Source: Cryptomeria japonica (Eukaryota > Streptophyta > Pinopsida > Cupressales > Cupressaceae). Taken from it: a DNA stretch of 64,000 nt. The notes beneath the pieces were generated by a model that had not been told where the DNA came from, searched no databases, and saw only the letters and a list, made by a program, of their open reading frames with translations. Below are positions 34,708 through 47,207 of the stretch, one piece after another. The translations under genes and the position numbers were made by a program. Position 1 is the stretch's first letter; every line of letters starts with the position of its first letter. The DNA is taken from the NCBI RefSeq assembly GCF_030272615.1, contig NC_081407.1, forward strand, positions 434,840,730-434,904,729. The letters are read 5' to 3'.

Positions 34708-35763
34708 CTAAAATCTAGATGCAGTACAAAAAGAATTCATTATGTTAGGCCTAGTCTGAGTCAAATAAAGCAGACTTCCAATTATAGATTTGTATCTTGT
34801 AGGATTTACTAGTGCAGAAACATCTTTCCTTGTCAATTTCTCACTTGTAACCATAGGAGTACTTACCGGTTTAGAATCTCTCAGACCAAATTTCTTCAAC
34901 AATTCCCTAGCATACTTAGTTTGACAGATGAAAATACCTTTGTCAATCTGAGTAATCTGCAAACCTAAGAAAAATTTCATTTCCCCAATCATAGACATTT
35001 TAACTTCTTTCTCCATATTCTTAGAAAATTCCATGCACAACTTATCTTTACCTTCAAAAATGATGTCATCAACAAATACTTTAATAATCAATATATCATC
35101 ATCAGTTACCTTATTATATAAATTAATGTCAGCATTACCCTTAGTAAAATCAAGCTTCAAAATATATTTATCCAACCTTGCATACCAAACTCTAGGTGCC
35201 TGTTTCAATCCATATAAAACTTTCCTTAACTTGCAAACCATGTTTGTATCATCTGAAAGTGAAAAACCATCAGATTGCTCAATATAAACTTTCTCATCAA
35301 GATCCCCATTAAAAAATGCACACTTAACATCCATCTTATAAACCTTGTAGGTCTTATGGGCAACATAGGCAAGAAATAATCTTACAACTTCAATCCTAGC
35401 TATAGGTACAAAAGTCTCACCACAATCAATTCCTTCCTTTTGAGAATATCCTTTACAAACCAATCTAGGTTTACTCCTTACAACTTGACCATCCTCATTC
35501 AATTTATTCCAAAAAATCCATTTATTTCCAATAACATTCTTATTTTTAGGTCGAGGAACTAAAGTCCATGTGTTATTCTTCTTAATTTGATCTAATTTTT
35601 CTTCCATAGCTTTCAACCAACATTCATCTTTACATGCTTCAATTACTGATACCGGTTCAACTTGAGAAATTAAACATACCTCATTAGTTGCCAGTATTAT
35701 TTTTGTCATCACTCCATTGTTCTTATCCCCAATGATATGATCTTCTAATTGATCCAATCTCAC
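34708..35763 (-). pseudogene. Copia C reverse transcriptase
   Basis: A 351-codon open stretch on the minus strand. RT landmarks in order are WLKAMEEKLDQIKKNNTW, NVIGNKWIF, RLVCKGYSQKEGIDCGETF, MDVKCAFFNGDL, LYGLKQAPRVWYARL, the VFVDDIIFEG active site (FVDD, near 35070) and SLLYLTQTRPN near the end. Both aspartates of the FVDD box are present. Element A has the same FVDD form. The stretch ends where a frame change leads into RNase H, and it begins after a stop following the linker at 35765. RT copies the element RNA into DNA in the particle. Confidence 0.94.
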
Positions 35764-35778
35764 ATACCTAGGAGTCTT

Positions 35779-36708
35779 CTAACTCTCTGTTCCTCTTCTT
35801 GATTCTTCAGTTACTATTGAATTTTCGGATACTACCAGAGTAAGTGGCTCGACACTTTGTTCTGGTAAAGGTGCTAGCGGTTCAGATATAATCATTTCCA
35901 CCACTGGTTCTTGCTCATAAACTCTGATTTGACTTCTCTTCATCTCATCCACCTTGACATTAGCACTCTCCACAATTCTCTTCAATCTCTTGTTATAACA
36001 TCTATGTGCCTTGCTTTCATTATAATAACCAAGAAATATGCCTTCATCACATCTAGGATCAAATTTTCCAATGATATCATCTCTCCTGATATAACATTTA
36101 CTACCAAATATTCTGAAATACTTAACTGTAGGTGTATTGCCAAACCATGATTTATAAGGTGTCTTACTGGTTTCTCCTTTGATATGTACTTTGTTTAATA
36201 TATAAACTGTTGTGCTCACTAGTTCTCTCCAGTAGATATGAGGTAGATTAGCTTCCATCATCATTGTTCTAGAAGCATCCAAGATAGTTCCGTTCTTCCT
36301 TGCCACAACTCCATTCTACTGAGGTGTCCGGGGAGTAGAAAATTGTCTCCTTATACCATGCTTCTCACAAAATTTATTAAACTCATTGGATGTGAATTCT
36401 CCACCATGATCTAACCTCAAATATTTAATCTTTAATCTTGTCTCAACTTCCACTTTAGCCTTCAAAATTTTAAACTTTTCAAGAGCTTCAAATTTCTCCC
36501 TTAGAAAAGTAACCATCATTCTAGAATAATCATCAATGATTAGCATAAAATATCTATCACCTTGAAAAATTTTAACTCTAGTAGGGCCACACAAATTAGT
36601 ATGAAGAAGATCAAGAACATCATTAGATTTATCTTGTATATTCCTAAACGAGCTAATGACCTGTTTACCCATTTGACATTCTTTACATACTGGATTATAG
36701 GGCTTCAC
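35779..36708 (-). pseudogene. Copia C integrase core and C-terminal region
   Basis: Minus strand: VCKECQMGKQ (second half of the zinc finger), HTNLCGPTRV (the first catalytic Asp appears as Asn), FMLIIDDYSRM, LRLDHGGEFTS (second Asp present), a TAG at about 36320, then ARKNGTILDASRTMM where the third acidic residue seems lost. The GKFDPRCDEGIFLGYY segment follows (about 36050-36095), typical of the copia integrase C-terminus. It is not catalytically competent as read. Confidence 0.92.
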
Positions 36709-36756
36709 AATCTTAGGTATATCTCTAACTACCTTAGTTGAACTGATCTTTACAAT

Positions 36757-37190
36757 TCAATCAAAATTCACATGAAAGAGCCTCTTATTCCATAACCAAC
36801 TCTCATCAATTTGTGCAATCAAACATGTCTTCTCACCGGAATTCAAATGAAATATATTACCTTTTGTCTGTGTACCGGTTACAATCTCCAAACCAGATCT
36901 GTTAATGATTTTGCATTTTCCATCCTTGAACTGTAATTTAAATCCCTTATCCACTAATTTTCCTACACTCAAAAGATTATGCCTCAAACCTTCAACAAAA
37001 TAAACATTATCAGTATTGTACTTACCATCTAATGATATAGTTCCTTTTCCTTTGATCATACATGCTTTTTCATCTCCAAATCTAACCAGACCACCATCAA
37101 ATTCTTGCAAAGATAGAAACTTCCTTTTATCTCGAGTCATATGATGTGAACAACCACTGTCAATTACCCATTCATCCTTGTCTTTAATTT
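36757..37190 (-). pseudogene. Copia C protease and integrase N-terminus
   Basis: Minus strand: DEWVIDSGCSHHMT (near 37130-37170) holds an intact D-S-G protease triad. It is followed by KFLSLQEFDGGLVRFGD, GKGTISLDGKYNTDNVYFVEGLRHNLLSVGKL, and the integrase finger segment ESWLWNKRLFHVNFD. In the last, the usual His after Trp appears as Asn. A stop at 36757 separates it from the integrase core. The protease triad is intact here but altered in element A. Confidence 0.9.
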
Positions 37191-37299
37191 TAGCAGCAAG
37201 TGCCTTCTCTTCAGGTACATTCTCTTCCAGTGCCAGAACATCTTCCTTGATAGCCAGGAATACCCATTCCTTCCCATTTCCAGAACCACTAGCAGAGTC

Positions 37300-38345
37300 T
37301 TATGTCAATTCATCATCAAAATTAGTAGCACCTTCCTTATCCGCTATGTAGCATGATTTGTTTCCATTTTTTCTGTACTTATACTTGTTTAGATATCTAG
37401 GGTTAGGATTAAATGATCTTCTCACCATTTCTTCAAATCTTGAATTCCTTTCAGGATATCTAGATGCAAAATGACCAATCTTATTACATGCAAAACATTT
37501 AAAAGGCGCTTTTCCTTCATACTTACTTCCTACCGGTCCTTTAGGTACTCTTCTAGCAAGTAGTGCTTCAAGTTGCTCAAACTCATCATCTTCTCTCTTC
37601 ATATCATCCAATTCCTTTGCATATAAAGTTTTCCAATCTTGCTTACCGGTTGATGATGCAGATGCATGAAAAGAAGGTTCAGACTTCACAGCTCTAGAAG
37701 GTCCAAATTCTTCAAGCTCAAAAAAAGACAATTTACCAACCAAGGTATCTCTGTTGACAAAAGTATTATCCATTATTTTCATTTTATTAATTGCAATAGC
37801 CTTCATCTTGTAAGCTGGTGGTAAGGCTCTCAGAACTTTAGAAACTATTTAATCTTCACTCAGAGTTCCACCACAACATTGAATTCCCATAACAATCTCA
37901 TTTACCCTTTCCATGAATGCAGTAATCCTTTCATCTTCTTCTATCTTCATATTTTTATATCTCACCCAGTAACCATGAAGTTTAGCAATCTTCACAGTAG
38001 GGTCACCTTAATTAAGAGTCTCCAACTTATCCCATATAGCCTTTCCAGATGATTTGTCGGTTAATCCCATTATTTGCTGATCAGAAAGTGCACACAAGAG
38101 GGCTTCTCTTTCTCTACAATCATTCTCAAGCTCATTATCCATGTTTGTTAGAGGAAGATTGCCAGATGTTGGATTATAAGGTGTAACACCATTCTGTGTG
38201 ATCTCCCAAATTTCCTTACCAAGACATCTCAGATGATCTCCATCCGAATCTTCCATACTGTGTAATTTGTTCCATAAAGCCTAGGAATATCTCTCTAAAA
38301 GATAGTTCCAGGTGAACTAGATGAAATTGAACTATTAGTTGCCAT
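37300..38345 (-). pseudogene. Copia C Gag
   Basis: An ATG at 38345, 45 nt inside the primer binding site, starts MATNSSISSSSPGTIF and is followed at once by TAG. RLYGTNYTVWKIRM follows in frame, then a frame change to EIWEITQNGV, KAIWDKLETLN and, after another stop, MKAIAINKMKI (37806). The block to 37300 carries ELEEFGPSRAVKSEPSFH and a zinc knuckle CFACNKIGHFASRYP, in which the last Cys is replaced by Tyr (a one-base G-to-A change). The order matches copia Gag (DUF4219-like start, UBN2-like core, knuckle). Not translatable as one protein. Confidence 0.9.
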
Positions 38346-38389
38346 AGGATCTTCCTCAAGCGGTTAAGCTTTCTGTAGAGAGGACCAGA

Positions 38390-38401
38390 GCTCTGATACC
38401 A
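38390..38401 (-). other. Primer binding site of copia C
   Basis: Minus-strand TGGTATCAGAGC, two bases (AT) inside the 5' LTR end. It is complementary to the 3' end of the plant initiator Met tRNA and standard for Ty1/copia. Confidence 0.95.
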
Positions 38402-38403
38402 AT

Positions 38404-39633
38404 TGTTAGACAATTCAAATAATCGGAAGACAACTAAGAGGGGGGGGGGGTGAATCAGTTGTCACAAATTACCTAAACATTTAGCATTTAAAACTTTAAT
38501 ACCAGAACCCAAAACATTAATACCAGAATGATTAAACCAAATACTGGAATAACAGATAAACCAATTAAGAACAAAAAATAATCAAAGAATAAATACCATC
38601 CACATGACACCAAGATTTATACGTGGAAAACCTAGTAAAGGGAAAAACCACAATGAGGAGCCTACCCATAGTCAGATTATACTTCTGCAGTAAGTATGTG
38701 AATTATAATTGAGAGGCCTGCACTTGCAAGAAGGCCAACAGCCTAGAGCGCACTGCTCATCACAAAAGGAGTCTCACTGACTATATATAAATCTAGACTA
38801 CAATCTGGATAAATGATTGAATTGCAAATATAACATCTCCTATGCCTGAGTATAGTTCCGGTTAAGCTCAATATGGCAGGACTAAATGCTCTTACATAAA
38901 ACCAATTCGATCTCCAATGATCGACCAAATCCTCTTCCTGAATGATATTACATTATTCACACATTACATATCCATATCCCATTCCTATGACCATGATGAT
39001 CTACAATGAGATCTTACATATATATACAAACCCTCAACCATAAAAAATTAGGTTGGCCACCAGATAATAAACCAATTACATAATTACAAAACATGTTGGC
39101 CTTAGACCAAACAAATGATACCCAACTCATATTTCATCCCAAAAACACATCGAGAGGTCCAATCCACAAGTTACATTAAGTCGATCCATAAACTAGATAA
39201 CACCGAGACCCAATATAGGTCCACACGCTAAAGCAATGATACCAATCTGCCAAGTCTCAAACATGAACACCATCAGCATCCTGAATCTATACCAGAAGCT
39301 GCACCAACACCACTTATGCATATCATCAAAGATCTTCAACAAAGCTCTGCCAGTGAAACCCTCGCCGAAACCAAAAACCAAGTTTCCAAGCAAATAGGAT
39401 AGCATCCGATCACCAGACCAAAACCAACTGATTGAATATGAACATGAGTAAACCAATTCCATAACCAAATCATACCGAAGCATACTAGATCAATGTTAGA
39501 TCCAAACCAACCAGAAACCACACAACCTACCAGGACCAGAAGAGTGCCGATAAAGAATCCAAAATAGCTAGTGTTGACATTAATGAAAAAACATCAATGC
39601 AACATATAATCAATTCCTCCAAATGGCCAATAG
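38404..39633 (-). repeat. 5' LTR of copia C
   Basis: About 1230 bp, TGTTAGACAATTC...ATGGCCAATAG on the plus strand, homologous to 31220-33713 (minus its insert) and to 2755-3947. It includes an 11-G run at 38440-38450 followed by TGAATCAG. Confidence 0.94.
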
Positions 39634-41660
39634 GCCATTGCGTCAACAACTCTAATCTCTAGCCCTGGAATCTACTCAAATGTGATGTGTATAAAGTATT
39701 TCTTAAAATCATCCACCATGTGTTTGTAGGGCATCAACTTATTGTCTTTCATCTGGTAGTCATCATTGATCTGATTGATAACTAATGAAGAGTTCCCATA
39801 GACTTCTAATTCTGTGATTTTCCACTCTACGACTACTTTGATACCTATCACTAGAGCTTCGTACTCAACGATATTATTGGTGCATGGGAACATAAAGCTG
39901 TAGGATCTCAAAATTGTGTGTCCTTATGGAGTGAGGAACAAGATGCCGACACTTGATTCATGCTATGTATAGGACCCATCAAAGTATAAGGTCTATTACT
40001 TTGGTGTAACAGTGAGCACATATGTATCTAGAAATTCCACATGTAGTGGGTATTTGTCTAGAAGTGGTACTTCTACTAGTTGATCTTCTATTGATTGTCC
40101 TTTGATAGCCCTCCGTTCTATATACTGAATTTTGAACTAGCTTAGGATCATGACCCATTTAGCTAACCTCCCCATGAGAGTGGCTTTGTTGAGTAAGTAT
40201 TTTAATGGGTCAATCTTCGCAACTAGCTTGATACTATGAGCTAACATATAGTGTCGCAACTTTTGGGAAGTGAACACCACAACTAAACAAGCTTTTTTAA
40301 TGAAGGTGTAATTGAGTTCATAGCCATTCAAAGTCCTGCTAATGTAATAAATGGCTCTTTCCTTTCCTGCTAAGTCTTCCTATTGTAGTAATGCCCCTAG
40401 TGATACTTCCATTGCTGATATGTAGAGAATGAGTGGCTTGCCCGCTATTGGTGGCACCAAAATAGGTGGATTCATGAGATATTGCTTTAGCTAATGGAAT
40501 GATTCTGCACACTTGTCCTCCCATTTGAAAGGTACATTTTTATGAAGTAGATGGTTGAATGGAAGACATTTGTCCACCAATTGAGAAATGAACCTTCTGA
40601 TAGATTGTAGCCTTCCTTGAAGAGATCGTAGCTGAATAATGTTCCTTGGAGGTGGCATTTCCATGATTGCCTGAACCTTTACAAGGTCCACCTCAATGCC
40701 TTTTTCTGATATAATGTAGCCCAAGAGTTTTCCAGATGTGACTCTGAAAACACACTTTTTAGGGTTTAATCTGATATTGAATTATTCCAGTCTCTAAAAG
40801 ATTTTATCAAGAATGTCCAGGTGTCCCTCTCTTGTGAATGATTTGGCTAGTAAGTCATCTACATAATCCTCAATAAAAGTATGCATCATGTCATAGAAGA
40901 TTGTTGTCATTGCTCTTTGATAGGTTGCACTAGCATTTTTCAAACCAAAAGGCATGACATTCTAGTAGTATGTACTCCATGGACATGTGAATTTTGTTTT
41001 ATCCTAATCTTCCAAAGCTATCTTTATTTGATTGTAACCTGAGAAACCATCCATGAGGGATAGCATCACGTTCCCTGCCATGAGATCCACAATTGTATCG
41101 ATGCTAGGTAGAGGAAAGTCATCTTTCAGACAAGCCTTGTTGAGGCCCCTAAAGTTGGTGTAGATTTAGTTGCTTTTGTATGACTTGGAGACCAATACAA
41201 TGTTGGAAATCCATTATGCATAGTCTATAGGTCGGATAAAACCAACATCTAGTAATTTCTTTAGTTCAGATTTGACTAGCAATGCCACATGTGGATTTAT
41301 CTTTCAGAGTTTTTGTTTAATGGGCTTAGATCCTGGAGCGATTGATAAGTGACGCATAATGAGGTCCGGATCAACTCCTAGCATATCTGCATAAGACGAA
41401 GCAAAGTTGATTTGTTTTTCCTTGAAGAATTTGACGAAGTCAGGTCTTTCTTGTTCTATTAGTGATTCTACTAGATGTATGGTTCTTGCTATTGCTTCAG
41501 TGCCGATATTGATTGATTGAGTTGGCTCAATCAAAATTAGTGATCTTTCCTGATAATGTTTAGGAAGAGTGTCAAGTATCTCATCCTTAGGCGCCTCAAA
41601 GAGGTTTTCACCATCATATACATCCTTTGTTTTTACCTTTTTATGATCTAATACTACCAT
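39634..41660 (-). pseudogene. Gypsy element D: reverse transcriptase and RNase H
   Basis: Minus strand, right to left. An RT lead-in MRHLSIAPGSKPIKQKL (41360-41304) precedes NFRGLNKACLKDDFPLP, MDGFSGYNQIKIALED and MPFGLKNASATYQRAM. The active site IEDYVDDLLA is near 40848-40877. Then come LNPKKCVFRVTSGKLLGYII, the thumb-connection RSLQGRLQSIRRFI, and RNase H pieces YYISRTLNGYELNYT and NNIVEYEALVIGIK (39900-39870). Both YVDD aspartates are present, but there are at least eight stops. It is a Ty3/gypsy polymerase by order and motifs. It ends at the copia C insertion; the integrase continues at 31219. Confidence 0.93.
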
Positions 41661-42595
41661 TAAACGATTTTCACCATTAGATCAATTTTGTCTTTTATTC
41701 ATTTTGTGACTAAGAGACTTGGCACTCCCCTTATTGAGAGCTTCGTTATGTGATTTACTGGTGGAGCATGTTTCTGGGTTGATTGAGCAAAGGTATTGGA
41801 CAATGGCGTCATTGTTTTGAAAGGTTGGTATATCAATGTGTTTAGGTTGTTCCCACTCTATAAGTTCAGGATGTATGAGAGGTAGGGGATCATTTGGTGG
41901 GTCAAGGTCTCCTGCTATAAGAGTCATGATGGTGATGTTGTCATAGTTGTCTTTGGATGTATCAAAGTCTATGATAGTATCAAGATCTTCGATGGTACTC
42001 TCTTTGATGTTGCCTATTTTGTATTGACGCCGCTCATTCTCACTAGCCTCATAGATATGTAGTGGTCCAAATTAAAACAATCTAGACCTTGAACCTTGTC
42101 CATCATAGGGTATGGGTGTATATGTGTGGATTGTATCCACCTCAATATCTTCAGTGATATCAGAGAAAGAATCCTATTCACATTCATTTGAGTCTGTTTC
42201 AAAATCACTTTCTAATGCTACACCACTGTATCTGACAGGAATATTGTATGGCGAGAAGAGTTCGCTGATAATTGATACAAGTTTTGTTACTTGTGTTGAT
42301 TTAGGTTCTGTGCTTTCTTGTACTATTTGGATTTGTTCATAAACAATCTCCTCCCTTTGAATGGCAAGTTCTTGTTGTGGCTCATAGTTGGCTTGATCGG
42401 GTCCTGCTATTGCCTGCACATGATGTATCTATTTATAGGAAGCTTCATCTCTTTGAATAGCGAGTTCCTCTTGTTGTTTCTCATATTTTTCATCCCGTTG
42501 TTCTTTGTTTGTCTTTTTAGCTACTTGGTGTATCACTTCTTGCCATGATTCCTCATTATATGTTACATTTCTTCTCCATTCGGGATTTTGATGAT
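41661..42595 (-). pseudogene. Gypsy element D: spacer between G-patch and RT
   Basis: Acidic, Gln/Glu-rich minus-strand segments with frequent stops: REEIVYEQIQIVQEST (near 42340), SELFSPYNIPVRYSGVALES (near 42230), MMDKVQGLDCFNL (near 42090) and NDAIVQYLCSINPETCSTS (near 41800). No enzyme motif is seen. Position between the G-patch and RT is normal for large plant Tat/Ogre-type gypsy polyproteins. Confidence 0.7.
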
Positions 42596-42596
42596 C

Positions 42597-43136
42597 TCAC
42601 TTTTGTATAGGTTGAATATGCTGGCCATACCCAAGTCTAGATTTATCTTTTGTAAGTTGTGAATGGTGTTGAATTGGTTCTGTGATGCATAATTGAGGCT
42701 TGCTAATAGGTCCCTTTCCTTTGTATCCCATCCATTGCATGATTCTGAATCCATTACCATGTTTTTGTGTGGGGATGGTAACTTCTAAAGAAGTTGCTCT
42801 TGTCTCTTCCTCATCTTTGTATAGCCAGTTGAGGATATCCTTGTCTTCTGATTCTTCTGTGACTGTGCCTACTTGGATAAATTTGCCATCAAACTTATTG
42901 ATGGGTTGTGCTACTTTGTGCCTTGATGTTGAAGGTTGTCCATGGGACTTTGGCGAAGTCGATAACTTTGATAGACATAGGGATTCAAAAGAGTATTCCC
43001 CCATGCCTTGGTCTTTTATCTTCATCTTCTTTTCAAAGTCTATGGAAAAATACTTGAGTTTTTCCTGATTATTGGATGATGAGGAAGCTTGGGCCTCCCT
43101 TTTATGTGGTACTAGAACATTTTGATCTGCCCTCAT
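42597..43136 (-). pseudogene. Gypsy element D: post-protease region with G-patch
   Basis: 179 open codons on the minus strand. The C-terminal part, MQWMGYKGKGPISKPQLC...TKDKSRLGYG, matches a G-patch (glycine-rich RNA-binding) motif, with G-Y-x-G-K-G and a terminal GLGYG-like end. Upstream are KFDGKFIQVGTVTEESED and DILNWLYKDEEETRA. A G-patch after the protease is a feature of some plant gypsy elements of the Tat/Ogre group, which supports that placement of element D (from memory of the family). Confidence 0.78.
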
Positions 43137-43184
43137 AGTGTTGCAATACTGAAAGGGGTTGGTGTCTGCTGATATTGAGATTTC

Positions 43185-43620
43185 CTATCCATTGTAAGGG
43201 AACTTGAGACATTGGTGATATGTAGAAGGTACCACTTGCATTTCATGGATCCAAGGACGACCCAAGAGTATGTTATATGCCAAGTCTATGTCTAAGACTT
43301 GGAAAATTGTGTCCTTTTGCACAGGTCCTACATGAATGAGTAATACCACTATTCCTTCTGATGACCTCTCTTCATCATCACATGCCTTGATATTGATTTT
43401 CTTTTTAGGATCAATAACTTTCTCTGAGAAGCCCAATGCATGGACAAGTTTTAAAGTATATATATTTAGGCCAACTCCTCCTTCTATTAGCACATGTTTT
43501 ACCTGGTGTTTGTAGACAAGAAATTTGATATGAAGTGGGGTGTTGTGTGGATGACTCAAAGAGATGCCATCATGCTTTGAAAAAGATAGGTTATGAGGCA
43601 CCATCATATGTGCCACAATG
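43185..43620 (-). pseudogene. Gypsy element D: aspartic protease
   Basis: Minus strand: HIKFLVYKHQVKHVLIEGGVGLNIYTLKL, then DIDLAYNILLGRPWIHEM and VPSTYHQCLKF. The LLGRPWIH and STYHQCLKF segments are typical of plant gypsy proteases. The active-site Asp is read as Glu (IEGG where D-x-G is expected), so activity is doubtful. Open from 43616 to 43185. Confidence 0.88.
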
Positions 43621-43724
43621 GCTTGGAATTAATTGATGTCCAGGTTGTTTGGAACTGTAGTATTTGTATGAGCTTGTTCCAAAATGTCCTTATGTGTTGG
43701 TGAGATTTTGAGCAACTCTAATAT

Positions 43725-46081
43725 CTATATTTGGGCAGGTATCTTTTGCAATTGGTCTACCAAGTTGTATTGAGTCTTAGGAAGAGTTGTTGCTTTAGAT
43801 GTGGTCCCCTTCAAGACATATTTTTGTGCCCTTGTTGTCACATTCAGCGATGCATCTTCTTGTTTATCATTTATTTTTGTGATATTCACCTGGTTGTCAT
43901 ATGTCGATATGTGATTATTGACGTTGTCATAGATGTGGTTTATGCGGGCTCCTTTGTTGTTGGATGTTGTTGCTTCTCCCTTGTCATAATTAGGAAGGGG
44001 ATCTTTGAATGCCTCATGGTCACCATTGGTCTTATGGCCATCAACCATTATATCCCCCTTGCATATCATGTCTTGAACTAGGTTTTTCAACCCTAGGCAA
44101 TCATTTGTGCAATGTCCCTTGTTTTGATGATAGTCGCAATACTATGAGTCATTCCACCATGGTGGTTTGACTTGGGGTTCAAAATTGCCTATGTTTGGAA
44201 ATTTGATGAGTTTGTTTGCCAAGAGCTCTCGAAATGCAGATTCTGGGGATTGTCCCAATGATGTAAAAGTTCTTCGATATTGGGGAGGTGGAGTGTTGGT
44301 GTTATTCCCTTGGTTATTGATCCCTCAATTGTTGTTGTTTCCTTGATAGGTAGTGCGTTGATAGTTGTTAGTGCCTTGATTGATATTTCTTTTATTGTTG
44401 TTGGGTAGTGTACCACCTGATAAATTTAGCAGTGGTTGCTTGGATTTCACATTGTTGGCATCAACCACACCATCATTAAGAACATTCTTGTTCCTAGTCT
44501 AAAACTTGGACTTGTCTGAGTTGTTGTTGTATTAATTGTTATAGGTGTTGTTGTTTGATGAACTAGCACCTTCCCTAGAGAATTTCAAGGTTCCCTTTTT
44601 GTTTGAGGCTTCTTCTACTTCAATGCCATTCTAAATCAACTTTTGAAAACTAGGTAGACATTGTATTTTGAGTTGATAACTCATTTTGTTATTCAAATTA
44701 TCTATAAAAAATTCCATTTTCTGCTTTTTAGGCACATCACATGGGTACCTCAAAACCATGCACCTCCATATTTGTAAGATCACCATAAAATTTTCATTGT
44801 TCTTTTGTTTTGTATTGCATATGTCAAGCATGGTGACCTCGTGTTGGATATTATAAGAGTATTTTAAAATAAATTTGTTCACTAACTCATCAAATGACCT
44901 GATAGGAGGTGTGAGTTTTGAAAGACACTCCATTGTTTGTCCTCCCAAACTTATTGGGAATGACCTCATCATGTAAGTGTCATTATGGAAAAAATCTAAG
45001 CTCATAGTGCAAAATTCCCTAATGTGATAAGGGGGATCACTCTTACCATTGTATGAGTCATACTTTGGTATATCCGAGTTTGGTGGAAAGGGAACCATGT
45101 TTGATCTTCTATCAAAATGATAAGGACAAATGTCCTCCAAAGAGTACTTTGTCGTGGACCCTTGTTGCATATCCTGCATTTGTCGTTGGAGTTGTTGGAG
45201 TTGTGGGATGTTGGCTAAGGGAACATTTTCTTCGTTGAACCTTTGATGATTGGCATCCCCTTGTTCACTAATGTTGTCATGATTATGGGTATTGTCTCAG
45301 TCGTGAGTATTGTCTTGGTAATGGTTATCGTCTCCTCCCAAGTGATCTTGATTCTGAGTATTGAATGTGCAGGTCCTTTCCCTTGTTCTTGGGATTCTTT
45401 CATTGGTATTCCTTGAATTCTCCATGTCAAAATCCTCAGGAATATTGACTCCTTTACTATTTATCATAAGGAGGTATTTTTGTTTGTCTGATTCTATAAG
45501 CCTTTCCATGAGCTTTTGGAAGGTGGCACTTTGTTGGCATTGTTGGATGAGATCCTTGATGCTCTCCTCTTCCCCCATATGCGGGTATTAATAAAAAGGA
45601 CTGGACTCCCTATGACTCATGCTTGATTCTATTTGTGAGTCTTTGTTTTTTCAAGATCGAGTGACAACGAGAATTAATATGCTTCCCAATAAGTGATTTC
45701 TTCTTCTCTTAGTGGGGTTGATATTTCTTCCTCACTTATTGGAGTTGGTGGTTAGGGCTGAGCTTCATTGTAAGTGATGCAAATGTTTGGAAAGAAGGCG
45801 GGATTGATTTTTCCCCCTTTGTTGAGACGTTGGTTGAATGCTAACTTCTGAGTAAAAGCCCTACTTCTTAAAGGCTCTTCGTCAAACTCATTGGTTTTTC
45901 CTTGAAGATATAATCTCATGTGACGTAAGAAGATATGATGTGATACAAAGAGTTGACGATTAATGTAGAGAATCTTTCTCCTCTTGATAAGCTCCCTAGG
46001 ACTAGGTTGTCTCTTCTTCAACTTAGTCTTTTGACGATGACTTCTACTCAAAATATGGGGAGTGGTCATACAAATGATCAA
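43725..46081 (-). pseudogene. Gypsy element D: Gag region
   Basis: Minus strand. The core Gag domain reads PKYDSYNGKSDPPYHIREFC, MMRSFPISLGGQTMECLSKL, FDELVNKFILKYSYN and MEFFIDNLNNKMSYQLK (45100-44640). Upstream at 45578 is MGEEESIKDLIQQCQQSATF, and further upstream an open piece to 46081 with RRKILYINRQLFVSHHIFL. Downstream are Asn-rich segments, a Cys/His cluster near 44110-44150 (YCDYHQNKGHCTNDC) that may bind zinc, and MICKGDIMVDGHKTN. Several stops. The Gag domain forms the particle shell. Its family is clear from the retrotrans_gag-like fold motifs. Confidence 0.85.
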
Positions 46082-47202
46082 AATGTTGATGTCATTAGTT
46101 GATAGGGATACTTCATGTTGATACTCAAGCTTACTAGTCTGAATAGAGGGTTTGTTAAATAGGCCCCTATGATAAAGTACGACAAATGATATGGATCAAG
46201 TTTCCTGATATGGAAACCAAATTTGACAAACTTGAATACCTAGCTAGGTAATGTTGTTGAGATAGTTTGGATGATAACTAGTGATCACTTGGTTTGATAC
46301 TCCTCTAATTTTGTTGGATGAAAGTCTTGCCTAAAGATAGTTGAACAGTTGATAACCACCTCCAAAGGTGCTTTGTTGGATTTGAAAATCTCCTCCACCT
46401 ATGATTTCTCTTTGTTTGAACTGATTTTTGAGTTGATTGATTGATATTTTTGTAAGATATTTTAACATTTAAGACAAGAATACATAGCACACATGAAGAC
46501 AATGATCATCCTAATGCTAAACATTTAGTGTATGTTCTTTTGAGGATGTGTTCAAATCCCCGATGTTTTCACTGGCTTGGATACAAATAAGACACACCAA
46601 GTAGACTCTTTAATCAAGGATCATTGACAATATCATAGCCCACAACTCGATACTCCTTCATCTCAAAGAACCGTGTCACCCCCTAGAGGGCACCCATTTT
46701 TTTGCCTTTTTCCAAAAATTAACCCAAAGAGGATTGCTACTCAATTGAGTAGTTATCTTGGGAGATGTATGGTGAGTGATCTTGGGGGAGGATTCTTCCC
46801 CACCCTTGCACTATGATATTGCCAATGTATGGCAACTGACTCGACTCAAGGTTTCTACTTCTATGATTCATAGTAAAGGTTCCGTTCGGTGTGACAAATG
46901 ATAAACTCAATTAAGAGGCTTCCCAACCTTTAGAACAAAGGCTTTTCACATCTTAAGGATATTAGGGGAAGGCTATCAAATACACACTAGCGTTGGAGGG
47001 GATTTTCATTAGCCTCCACATTTGATTATAGTGAGTTGGTAAACATGGCTTTAGCCGTTGCCCACTTGGGTCATACCCTTCTCACTAGCCCCCTCAAGGC
47101 TTCAGGAAGGCAGGCCCTCTAAAGGTTTTAAATGCTTGAAATTAAATAAAGCATGAAATGAGTGGGTATGGCTTTTTGGTCACCTAATTAAGTGGAGAGC
47201 AT
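46082..47202. other. Upstream region of gypsy D (probable leader and LTR part)
   Basis: No gene seen. Around 46680-46706 the minus strand reads GGCAAAAAAATGGGTGCCCTC, which could be an LTR end plus primer binding site, but the tRNA match is not convincing. Sequence to 47207 may be the 5' LTR of element D, interrupted at ATACC (47203-47207) by element E and resuming at 62293. Confidence 0.4.
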
Positions 47203-47207
47203 ATACC

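Larger units (their letters stand above)
31220..39633 (-). mobile_element. Copia element C with LTRs, TSD GCCAT, and a nested solo LTR
   Basis: A minus-strand Ty1/copia element of 8414 bp including a 1.27-kb nested insert. It is inserted between the RNase H and integrase parts of gypsy D. GCCAT (as GGCCAT on both sides) flanks it at 31215-31219 and 39634-39638. The right LTR (38404-39633) ends CCAATAG instead of the family CCAACA, so the last base pairs are ambiguous by one. Primer binding site at 38390-38401 and polypurine tract at 33714-33727. Coding regions for gag, protease, integrase, RT and RNase H are all recognisable but broken. Confidence 0.94.

Noticed and set aside
46668-46740. Primer binding site of gypsy D
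   Set aside because: TGGGTGCCCTC on the minus strand is suggestive, but no tRNA match could be confirmed and no 3' LTR partner was found, so it is not called.
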